DNA of 64,000 nt. Origin: Chitinophagaceae bacterium DXS (GTDB lineage: Bacteria > Bacteroidota > Bacteroidia > Chitinophagales > Chitinophagaceae). Shown in pieces: positions 35,886-44,015 of this stretch. The stretch covers positions 1,573,344 to 1,637,343 of the forward strand of contig CP128386.1 of assembly GCA_030345135.1 (NCBI GenBank), given 5' to 3'. The position numbers and the translations under genes are program-made. The notes below the pieces were generated by a model, which searched no databases, was not told the DNA's origin, and saw only the letters and a list, made by a program, of their open reading frames with translations. The stretch's first letter is position 1. Every line of letters starts with the position of its first letter.

Positions 35886-36290
35886 GGATAAAGTCAGCTC
35901 GGAAAATTATAAGTACATTTTAAGAATAACTACAAAGTGGCAAAATAAGGAATAAATTATATATACTATTAAAATAACATGCCGGATTTTATTAAAGGCA
36001 CTTCAGAACGGGCGCTTCGGTGTGGCATTCCGCCGAAGGAGCGTCATATGCAGGACCTTTATTTTCAGCACTTCCGGTGGTTGTTATGCAATCCCACTGT
36101 TAATGGATTTTAATTTAACCGGAAGTTCCGGTCAGAATAGCCCGTTTTCAATCTTGCATGATTTGATATTAATAAAAGGATTATTATATCTTTATGTAAT
36201 TATAATATCTGTGAACAAGTTATTTTGATAATTTCGCGGAATTATTTTTTTCGCCTTCCCCTTAAAAAGCTAACTATTAAATCCATTTAC
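35886..36290. promoter_or_regulatory. divergent promoter region of the kinase and exopolysaccharide operons
   Basis: The 405-bp gap must hold promoters for both operons. It includes a perfect palindrome ACCGGAAGTTCCGGT (36118-36132) and an imperfect inverted repeat around 36010-36047 (GCGCTTCGGTG and CGCCGAAGGAGCG). A weak match to the Bacteroidota -7 element, TAATTTCG, lies at 36229-36236. No gene is seen. Confidence 0.5.
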
Positions 36291-36692
36291 ATGATTCACG
36301 AAGGAACGAATCCGATTCCGAACATCCTCGTTATTGATGATGACGAGATAATGCAGAACGTTATAGAAAAGGTTTTGCTCAGGGAAGGCTATAATGTTGA
36401 GGTTGCTAAAAACGGTAAAGAAGGTCTCAGCAAGCTTGAGCTTAAACGTTACAACCTTGTTATAACCGATATTATGATGCCCTACGCCAATGGCTTTGAA
36501 ATTGTGAGTAAGCTTAAACAACATCCTAACACCAAAGACGCTTCGGTAGTTGTTATCTCCACCATTACACATGAATCGTCTATCCTTGACAGTTACAAAA
36601 TGGGGGTGGATGAATACATCAGGAAACCCATCATGGTTAGCGAATTTGTTCTTCGTATCAAAAAATTATTAAGCAAACAAGCTACTGCCTGA
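36291..36692 (+). CDS. response regulator, first gene of the exopolysaccharide operon
   Basis: A 133-residue receiver domain from the ATG at 36291; an upstream in-frame start at 36225 adds 22 residues with no receiver character. The acidic pocket (VIDDDE), D60 (VITDIMMPYANGFE), the Ser/Thr in VVVIST and the Lys in IRKPIM are intact. It carries no DNA-binding domain. It lies 16 bp before a HEAT-repeat gene and divergent from three kinases, so it probably relays their signal to the synthase complex by protein contact. Confidence 0.93.
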   Translation: MIHEGTNPIPNILVIDDDEIMQNVIEKVLLREGYNVEVAKNGKEGLSKLELKRYNLVITDIMMPYANGFEIVSKLKQHPNTKDASVVVISTITHESSILDSYKMGVDEYIRKPIMVSEFVLRIKKLLSKQATA

Positions 36693-36708
36693 TCCAATAT
36701 AAAAACCC

Positions 36709-37872
36709 ATGGCTATTTTAGTACTTAATCCATTACAGGTCACTAATTTTTTTATGCCTGCTATCAGGAATTTTGCAGGGCTTCCTGTGATTATGCAGAT
36801 AGCTATCTGTTTTATTATTATATCCGTTGCACTCATCGTATATATTCAGTTCAGGCTTTTTATCATCAGGTATAAAGGGCATCGCCTGGAACAGAAAAAA
36901 GCCAAGCTTGTTCCCTTTATAGACGGGTTGATTACAGAACATATTTTGATGCGGACGGATATTGACAGCAGCAGCGATGTTAACAGTATTATCATTGATA
37001 CTGCTGCCTTTAATACACCGCAACTTTCCGGCAAAGAAAGCAGGCAGATCCTTATTGACAGGATCATCAGCTATAAGAAAGGTTTTTCTGGCACAATAGC
37101 GCTTTTGTTAAGAAAGCTGTACCAGGATCTTGAATTTGATAAAGTGTCTTACAAGAAGATGAACGCCTTTAAATGGAGCAAAAAGATCAAAGGCATTCGC
37201 GAACTGGTTGACATGGATGCTCCCATTTCTGACGTTATTGTGCTTCCTCTTACCAACAGCAAGCATAGAGAGTTGCGCGCCGAAGCCAGGAACGCTTACA
37301 TTAAGCTAAGTAAGAACGAGCCTTTTAAATTCTTCGACATAAGTACGGAACCATTATTAATGTGGGAACAGATTGAACTTTTTAAAACCATCACAACCAC
37401 TAAAGACATTTCCATTCCGAACTTTGCCCGGTGGATAACTTACTCCAACAACAAAAGCATTATCTCCTTCTGTCTTAAGCTAATTGTGCATTATAAACAG
37501 ACAGATGCAGCGCCTGCAATAGTTAAGTTGTTAGACAATAAAGATCACACCCTGCGTGCTGAAGCTATCAACACACTTGGTAAAATAAAATATCTGCCTG
37601 CTGAAGATCAGCTGATCCATTTATACACCAATCAGCCCCTTACCTGTCAGTTAGAGATATTAAAGGCTATAGGCCGCATGGAAACAGGCAGGAACATTCA
37701 GTTTCTTAAACAGGAGTTTTTATACTCAACGGATTTTGATGTACGCAAAAATGCCGCAAAATCAATTATCATGTCTGATGCACAAGATCTCATCGATGAA
37801 CTCTTCCAGAGCTCAACACCTGAGAACAAGCTGATCCTGAAGCATGCAATGAACCCTTTAATAAAATACTAA
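36709..37872 (+). CDS. membrane-anchored HEAT-repeat protein
   Basis: A 387-residue protein with one clear helix near the N-terminus (VIMQIAICFIIISVALIVYIQF, about 27-49). The rest is cytosolic and helical, with HEAT/PBS-lyase-like repeats best seen at LTNSKHRELRAEARNAYIKL, LDNKDHTLRAEAINTLGKI and YSTDFDVRKNAAKSI. HEAT repeats bind proteins. Its stop overlaps the next gene's ATG by one base (TAATG), so its product is made together with the first synthase. A likely role is a scaffold between the phosphorylated receiver and the glycosyltransferases, in place of a PilZ or PgaD subunit. Inference only. Confidence 0.8.
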   Translation: MAILVLNPLQVTNFFMPAIRNFAGLPVIMQIAICFIIISVALIVYIQFRLFIIRYKGHRLEQKKAKLVPFIDGLITEHILMRTDIDSSSDVNSIIIDTAAFNTPQLSGKESRQILIDRIISYKKGFSGTIALLLRKLYQDLEFDKVSYKKMNAFKWSKKIKGIRELVDMDAPISDVIVLPLTNSKHRELRAEARNAYIKLSKNEPFKFFDISTEPLLMWEQIELFKTITTTKDISIPNFARWITYSNNKSIISFCLKLIVHYKQTDAAPAIVKLLDNKDHTLRAEAINTLGKIKYLPAEDQLIHLYTNQPLTCQLEILKAIGRMETGRNIQFLKQEFLYSTDFDVRKNAAKSIIMSDAQDLIDELFQSSTPENKLILKHAMNPLIKY

Positions 37873-39311
37873 TGCAGTTTATACTTGATAAAATAGCAAA
37901 GTTCTACGAAAGCTCCATTTTCATATATGGGATGGCGCTTTTGCTGGTATACGCTTTGCTGGGATTTTTTTCCTTTATTGCCATACGCAGATATTTGCGC
38001 AAGGAAAGCTATACCAATTATGATCATCTACTAACCTCTCCCCTTACTCCCGGTATATCTGTATTGGCACCCGCTTATAATGAAGGTTTGTCCATTATTA
38101 TGAATGTTCGTTCTTTGCTCACGTTGAATTATCCAAGGTTTGAGATCATCCTGATCAATGACGGAAGTACAGATAACTCTATTGAGCAATTGGTAAAAGA
38201 ATTTGAATTGGTTCCGGTGGACTTTGCCTACAATGCAAAATTGAAAACACAGCCGGTAAAAACAATTTACAAATCAACCAACACGGCGTTCAACAAATTA
38301 GTTGTAATAGATAAGGTAAACGGAAAGAGTAAAGCGGATGCAGTAAATGCCGGAATTAATATTGCAGCTTTTGATTATTTTGTTTGTACCGACGTTGATT
38401 GCATATTGGATAAGGATACTCTCCTGAAACTTATAAAACCGGTAATGGACGAAAAATCCAAGCGAGTAATAGCGACCGGTGCAACATTACGCATTGCCAA
38501 TTCCTGTACTATAGATAGTGGTGTTATACTACGTATGAAGCCTCCCAGGCAGCTCTTGCCGAGGTTTCAGGAAGTGGAATACATACGTTCTTTTGTGCTG
38601 GGAAAAATGGGATGGACCCTTGTTAACTGCGTGCCAAACGTTTCCGGCGGGCTTGGCTTTTTTGACAAGGAAATAGCCATCAAATCAGGCGGCTACGATC
38701 CTCAATCATTTGGTGAAGACATGGAACTTATGACCCGCATGTGCCGTTACGCATACGACAATAAAATAGACTATGCTATCAGGTACATACCCATTACATT
38801 GTGTTGGACCGAAGCGCCTGTAACGGTAAAAATATTTATGCGGCAGCGTACAAGATGGGCCCGTGGACTTGCACAGCTCATGTACTCTCATTTTAAAATG
38901 CTCTTTAACCCGCGCTATGGCAGGGCTGGTTTAATACTAATGCCTTACAATTTCTTTTTTGAGCTACTGGCCCCTATAATTGAACTAACAGGTCTTATTT
39001 ATTTTATATCGCTGCTTGTTGCCGGACGGGTTAATACTGAATACGCATTGTTGCTATTGTTATTTGGTTATTCCTATTCAGTAATGATCACCACACTGGC
39101 TATATTGTGGGATCAGATGACCTTTCGTTATTACAAAACCTGGCGCGAGGTATTGTTTCTTTGTTCAACAACTTTATTCGAATCCATCTTATATCATCCG
39201 CTGATTGTAATCTTTTCAATGCGTGGGTATTTCTATTTCCTTACAGGAAAAAAACATACCTGGGGCAATATGCAAAGGCAAGGCTTTGGTCAGGTCACAG
39301 CCAAAGCATAA
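37872..39311 (+). CDS. processive GT2 glycosyltransferase (PgaC/BcsA-like), paralog 1
   Basis: A 479-residue membrane synthase. An N-terminal helix (about 17-38), the GT-A domain with INDGST (95-100), TDVD (173-176), FGEDMEL (280-286) and QRTRW (325-329), then three or four C-terminal helices fit polysaccharide synthases that polymerise and translocate a beta-glycan. It is translationally coupled to the HEAT gene. A near-identical scaffold follows 92 bp later, so two synthases, or one heteromer, are made. Sugar donor unknown; poly-N-acetylglucosamine is one candidate. Confidence 0.9.
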   Translation: MQFILDKIAKFYESSIFIYGMALLLVYALLGFFSFIAIRRYLRKESYTNYDHLLTSPLTPGISVLAPAYNEGLSIIMNVRSLLTLNYPRFEIILINDGSTDNSIEQLVKEFELVPVDFAYNAKLKTQPVKTIYKSTNTAFNKLVVIDKVNGKSKADAVNAGINIAAFDYFVCTDVDCILDKDTLLKLIKPVMDEKSKRVIATGATLRIANSCTIDSGVILRMKPPRQLLPRFQEVEYIRSFVLGKMGWTLVNCVPNVSGGLGFFDKEIAIKSGGYDPQSFGEDMELMTRMCRYAYDNKIDYAIRYIPITLCWTEAPVTVKIFMRQRTRWARGLAQLMYSHFKMLFNPRYGRAGLILMPYNFFFELLAPIIELTGLIYFISLLVAGRVNTEYALLLLLFGYSYSVMITTLAILWDQMTFRYYKTWREVLFLCSTTLFESILYHPLIVIFSMRGYFYFLTGKKHTWGNMQRQGFGQVTAKA

Positions 39312-39403
39312 TTCAGTAAACATGGTATCAGAACATTAATCCGCACCTTATTTTTTTACCGGTTTTTAAGTAACCGAAATTGAAGGTATAATTATCAGAT
39401 TAT

Positions 39404-40903
39404 ATGCAATCCATCTGGCATTACATTAAAAGCTTTTACGAAGGGGGTATATTCATATATGGCATGACTATGTTGCTGATGTATGCCCTTCTGGCTATAC
39501 TATCTTATATTGCCATTATGCAGTATAAACGTAAAAGTGTTTATACTGATTATGCACAACTCACCAGTTCCTCCCTTGCGCCCGGCATTTCCATCATTGC
39601 TCCGGCTTTTAACGAGGGCGTGACTATTATTCAGAACGTACGCTCCCTTCTTACATTGAACTACGCCCTGTATGAAGTGATTATTATTAATGACGGAAGT
39701 ACGGATGATACACTCGAAAAACTCATCACAGAATTTGAAATGCAACAGGTTGATTTTGCCTACAACGAAAAGATTGTAACGAAACCTGTAAGACGTATTT
39801 TTAAATCGGGCAACCCAGCATATGACAAGTTGGTTGTAATAGATAAGGTAAATGGAAAAAGTAAGGCTGATGCCTCCAATGCAGGTATAAACGCTGCCGC
39901 TTTTGATTATTTTCTATGTACGGACGTAGACTGTATTATTGAAAAAGATACACTCATTAAAATGATCCAGCCTTTTTTAGGTGAAGAAGATAAGAAGGTA
40001 AGACAGGTTGGTGAGCCATGTCCCGAATGCGGCTATGTACACATAATTGAGGAAAACAGAAGAGTGATAGCCACCGGCGCTACATTACGCATTGCAAATT
40101 CCAGCGATATTGAGGAAGGTGTGATTGTGAGAATGCGTCCTCCCAAAACACTTATTCCACGCTTCCAGGAAATGGAGTACATACGCTCTTATGTGTTGGG
40201 TAAAATGGGTTGGAGCCTGATCAATTGCGTACCCAACGTGTCAGGCGGATTAGGGTTATTTGACAAAGAAATAGCAATCAAGGCCGGAGGATATGATCCG
40301 CTTTCATTTGGTGAAGATATGGACCTCGTTACGCGCATGTGTGCCTACATGAAGGACAATAAACAGAAATACGCAGTACGTTATATTCCAACAACACAAT
40401 GCTGGACAGAAGGACCGCCCAACCTCAAGATCTTCGGAAGACAACGTACCCGTTGGGGTCGCGGTCTTATTCAGATTATGACAATGCATCGCAGAATGAT
40501 CTTTAACCCGCATTACGGCAAAATGGGAATGATCGTTATGCCTTATAACCTCTTTTTTGAATTTCTGGCTCCTTTTATAGAAGCTGTCGGCATCATTTAT
40601 TATATATTCATCGTAGCCACAGGCAGAATCAATGGACACAATGCCCTGCTGTTACTGCTTTTTGTTTACCTGTATTCGGTAATGATCACTAGTATAGCTA
40701 TTCTGTGGGACCAGTTTGTACACAGGAACTATAAAACATGGATCGAGGTATTTGGTCTTAGCCTGATGGCATTTCTGGAACCGATCATTTATCACCCACT
40801 GATCGTATTCTTTGCATTAAGAGGATATTACTTTTTCATCACAGGTCGCAAGCACGTTTGGGGAAATATGCAACGCAAAGGCTTTGGCGCGAAACCTGCT
40901 TAA
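39404..40903 (+). CDS. processive GT2 glycosyltransferase, paralog 2 with CxxC insert
   Basis: A 499-residue paralog of the preceding synthase, colinear throughout: INDGST (95-100), TDVD (173-176), FGEDMDL and QRTRW are conserved, and the terminal helices match. It differs by an insertion of about 20 residues near 195-218, placed between the DxD strand and the next sheet, with a single CPECG pair (C206, C209). This could bind metal as a dimer or be a redox switch. It is 27 bp upstream of the TPR-barrel gene. Confidence 0.9.
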   Translation: MQSIWHYIKSFYEGGIFIYGMTMLLMYALLAILSYIAIMQYKRKSVYTDYAQLTSSSLAPGISIIAPAFNEGVTIIQNVRSLLTLNYALYEVIIINDGSTDDTLEKLITEFEMQQVDFAYNEKIVTKPVRRIFKSGNPAYDKLVVIDKVNGKSKADASNAGINAAAFDYFLCTDVDCIIEKDTLIKMIQPFLGEEDKKVRQVGEPCPECGYVHIIEENRRVIATGATLRIANSSDIEEGVIVRMRPPKTLIPRFQEMEYIRSYVLGKMGWSLINCVPNVSGGLGLFDKEIAIKAGGYDPLSFGEDMDLVTRMCAYMKDNKQKYAVRYIPTTQCWTEGPPNLKIFGRQRTRWGRGLIQIMTMHRRMIFNPHYGKMGMIVMPYNLFFEFLAPFIEAVGIIYYIFIVATGRINGHNALLLLLFVYLYSVMITSIAILWDQFVHRNYKTWIEVFGLSLMAFLEPIIYHPLIVFFALRGYYFFITGRKHVWGNMQRKGFGAKPA

Positions 40904-40930
40904 AAACTTATAACACTAACCACAGTAAAT

Positions 40931-43816
40931 ATGGGAAGAAACCTTTTTTTGATCATTCTCGTTACAGCATCGGCTCTATTTGCCAACAATATCAGTGCAC
41001 AGATGGCTGCAGATGTTGTAAACAAACTTTCCTCCACAGATGTGATTAACGAGATAAAAAAAGAAATAGACGTTAATCATAATTATGCGAGGGCGGTTGA
41101 GCTTTCTAAAGCAGCAGCAGCGAAATATCCTACTGATATGGATTTTCAGTTCTTATTGGGAAGAAGTTACCTGCTCGCAAAGGATTATAACAACGCGGAA
41201 ACGGCTATCGGGAATGTGATCAAAAAAGCAAAGAATTATAAGGATGCCTACATTACAGCAGCGAATATACAAGTAGGGAAAAACCGCCCGGATATAGCGC
41301 TGGTATTTGTTGAAAGCGGGCTTCAGTTATTCCCTGACGATAAAGACCTCAATATAAAAAAGCTGCCGTTACTTCAACAAGGGAACGATGGAGTTAAGGC
41401 AGAACAATACGCAGACCACTTGATAAATTATTACAGAAATGACAAGGATGCAGTAGATGCTTATTTTGATTACAGGAGCACGATTGCCGGAAATTTTCTT
41501 CAACAGAAAAATTACGAACAGGCGATCATTCAATATCAAAAAATACTGGAGATTGACCCGCAAAATGATGCGGCCGTAAAACAGATCATCGACGCTGAAA
41601 TGAAAACAGGTGATGTGGAAGGTTCGCTAAAAGAGCTAAACAAAGGAATTGCTATTACGCCTGATTCTTACGAATATCAATTGAAAAAAATATTGTTATT
41701 ACAGGAATTAAAACGTTATCCTGAAGCTTTGGATGTGCTGCAGGCTATGATCAAAACCCATCCTAATGACAGCAAGCTCAGGCAACTGAACGTTGATCTG
41801 CGGCTGGAAGCGGGAAGGTATTTTAGAAATGCAGATCCATACGCGCAATATCAGAGTGTACTCGACATCTCGCCATCTAACAAAGAAGCGCTAAACAATG
41901 CTATTAACTATGCGATAAGCCATCGCATGTATGATGATGCTATTGTTTGGTTAAACAAAGCATTGAAATATTACAGCAACGATGCTGCACTGCTTCAGAA
42001 AAAAATGAGCGTATTACAAAGCATGCAGAAATACGGCGAAGCAGCCGTTATTGCGCGCCAATTGTGGAGTAGGGCGCCAAATAATGCGGCTGCAAAGAAC
42101 ATGTATATTGAACTGACATTTCAAAATGCGCGCGCACTCACTTCCGAACTACAATATGACAGCGCCTTATATTATTACAATAGTATATTGATTGCGGACC
42201 CAAATAATGCGCAGGCGTTAAATGCATCCGTAAACATTCTTGCATCTCAAAAAAATTATACAGAAGCACTGAATGCGCTGGATAAAACCCTTGCTTTTTC
42301 CCCAAACAACCAGGCGTTGTTGTTGAAAAAAGCCTCTGTCCTGATGGATGACGAACAATATGAAGCTTCTGCTCTGATGCTGGAAGATCTGATAAAAAAA
42401 TATCCCGACAACAAAAAGTTCGTCAACGCATATATAGATGCCAATCTTGCTCATGCGAGGCAATTAATGCAAGCTGAAGAGATTGATGCAGCAGAAGAAC
42501 CTTACGCCAAAGTTCTGGACGCACAGCCCAACAATATGGAAGCATTGAACGGCATTATTAACGTTGAGCTTACGCAAGGCAAAGGCAAGAGCCAGACAGC
42601 ACTTGATCATACCAACCAGGCTTTAAAATATTATCCTTCATCCAGGGATTTTTTAATAAAAAAAGCGGCTGCGTTATCAGCGCTCGGCAAATACAATGAA
42701 GCCGTGGCGATCAGTGACAGTCTCATGAAACGCTATCCATACAATGCTAAAGTGAAAGATCTTTACATAGAGCAAATTCTGGCCTCTGCCAAAAGCTACC
42801 GTGATGCAGGCAATGATACAATGGCACTGCAACAGTATCGCAAAGCCTTGTTTACAAGACCGTCTGATTCCCTGGCGCTTGTTAATACGATCAATCTTTT
42901 AAATAGCGGGAAACAATACGATTCTGCGCTTGTCGTTGCCAACACCGCATTACAGTATTATCCTTCTAATGTTGATTTTTTAAGGAAACGGGCGTCGATA
43001 CTTGACAGCAAGCAAGAATACGCTGAAGCAATTGTAACCGCAGATTCCATTGCCCGGATAAAACCGGATATGTACAGCCAGGATTATGCTGCATATCTGA
43101 GAAGCAAAACATTTAGGAACCAAATAGGCCTGATGTATCTTACCTCCCACATAGATTCTATGCAGGCAGCAAATATCGCATCTTTACAATACACCCGTTA
43201 TAGCGGTCAAAACTCATATACGGCACGGGTAAATTTCGCTGGCAGGTCTGTGGGCACGGGTCTGCAACTGGAACTGGAAAGCTATCTGCACCATACCAGT
43301 AAATGGTATTCGTTTATTAACGTAGCAGCCGCAAATGAAGTAGTGTTTCCTAAATTCAGGGTTGCATATTCATTGTTCCATAACTTCAGCAATGGTTGGG
43401 AAGGAGAAATCGGCGGCCGCTATTTAAATCTTGATTCAATATCTACCGTGTCTGCAGTAGCATCCGTGGCTAAATATTTCGGCGATTTCTGGATCAATCT
43501 TCGCGGCTATGGTATTTCTGCCGAAAGCAATTTTTACCAGGCGGCAACTTTAACTGCCCGCCAGTACATGAACGATAAAACCACTTTCCTCTTTGCAGTG
43601 CTCGGCTTTGGTAACTCTCCCGATGAGTTCACGCGTAACTACCAGTTGACCAACAACCTTGGTCAAACTACCTACAGCATCGGTGCAGGTTTTCAAAAAA
43701 CGTTCAGCTACCGCAACACATTCAGCATAAACGGGACCTGGTACAACCAAAAGATAAACGAGAAGAAGTATAGGAATCAGTATGATATTTATTTGTCGTT
43801 CTACAGAAAGTTTTAG
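40931..43816 (+). CDS. TPR exporter with C-terminal YaiO-type outer-membrane barrel
   Basis: A 961-residue protein with a signal peptide (MGRNLFLIILVTASALFANNISAQ). Residues about 35-740 are a long TPR superhelix (many units such as YARAVELSKAAAAKYPTDMDF and YNEAVAISDSLMKRYPYN). About 750-961 is a barrel whose strands (TRYSGQNSYTARVNF..., AYSLFHNFSNGWEGEIGGRYL) and terminal YDIYLSFYRKF fit the YaiO family. The layout resembles PgaA and BcsC, which guide a nascent polysaccharide across the periplasm and outer membrane. It ends the operon and should export the product of the GT2 pair. Confidence 0.88.
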   Translation: MGRNLFLIILVTASALFANNISAQMAADVVNKLSSTDVINEIKKEIDVNHNYARAVELSKAAAAKYPTDMDFQFLLGRSYLLAKDYNNAETAIGNVIKKAKNYKDAYITAANIQVGKNRPDIALVFVESGLQLFPDDKDLNIKKLPLLQQGNDGVKAEQYADHLINYYRNDKDAVDAYFDYRSTIAGNFLQQKNYEQAIIQYQKILEIDPQNDAAVKQIIDAEMKTGDVEGSLKELNKGIAITPDSYEYQLKKILLLQELKRYPEALDVLQAMIKTHPNDSKLRQLNVDLRLEAGRYFRNADPYAQYQSVLDISPSNKEALNNAINYAISHRMYDDAIVWLNKALKYYSNDAALLQKKMSVLQSMQKYGEAAVIARQLWSRAPNNAAAKNMYIELTFQNARALTSELQYDSALYYYNSILIADPNNAQALNASVNILASQKNYTEALNALDKTLAFSPNNQALLLKKASVLMDDEQYEASALMLEDLIKKYPDNKKFVNAYIDANLAHARQLMQAEEIDAAEEPYAKVLDAQPNNMEALNGIINVELTQGKGKSQTALDHTNQALKYYPSSRDFLIKKAAALSALGKYNEAVAISDSLMKRYPYNAKVKDLYIEQILASAKSYRDAGNDTMALQQYRKALFTRPSDSLALVNTINLLNSGKQYDSALVVANTALQYYPSNVDFLRKRASILDSKQEYAEAIVTADSIARIKPDMYSQDYAAYLRSKTFRNQIGLMYLTSHIDSMQAANIASLQYTRYSGQNSYTARVNFAGRSVGTGLQLELESYLHHTSKWYSFINVAAANEVVFPKFRVAYSLFHNFSNGWEGEIGGRYLNLDSISTVSAVASVAKYFGDFWINLRGYGISAESNFYQAATLTARQYMNDKTTFLFAVLGFGNSPDEFTRNYQLTNNLGQTTYSIGAGFQKTFSYRNTFSINGTWYNQKINEKKYRNQYDIYLSFYRKF

Positions 43817-43817
43817 G

Positions 43818-43992
43818 AAGACAGTAAGATAGTAAGACAGTAAGACACGTAAGAATGTAAGACGTGTAAGATTTAGAGAAGAAGACAGCCAAAGAGTAAG
43901 ATTGCAAAAAAAGCATAAGAGGTTGGCACTGGTTTTGGTTTTACGCTTTGGGCTTTAGGCTTTAAGCTTTGGGCTTTAGGCTTTGAGCTTTT
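43818..43992. repeat. GTAAGACAG words, then GCTTTGGGC heptads
   Basis: Positions 43818-43873 carry AAGACAGTAAGATAG words, the reverse complement of the family at 26993-27120. Positions 43941-43992 carry TTTAGGC / TTTGGGC heptads, the same orientation as at 2343-2375 and 11354-11387. No gene. Confidence 0.85.
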
Positions 43993-44015
43993 TTACTTTT
44001 AAATTTTGAATTTCC

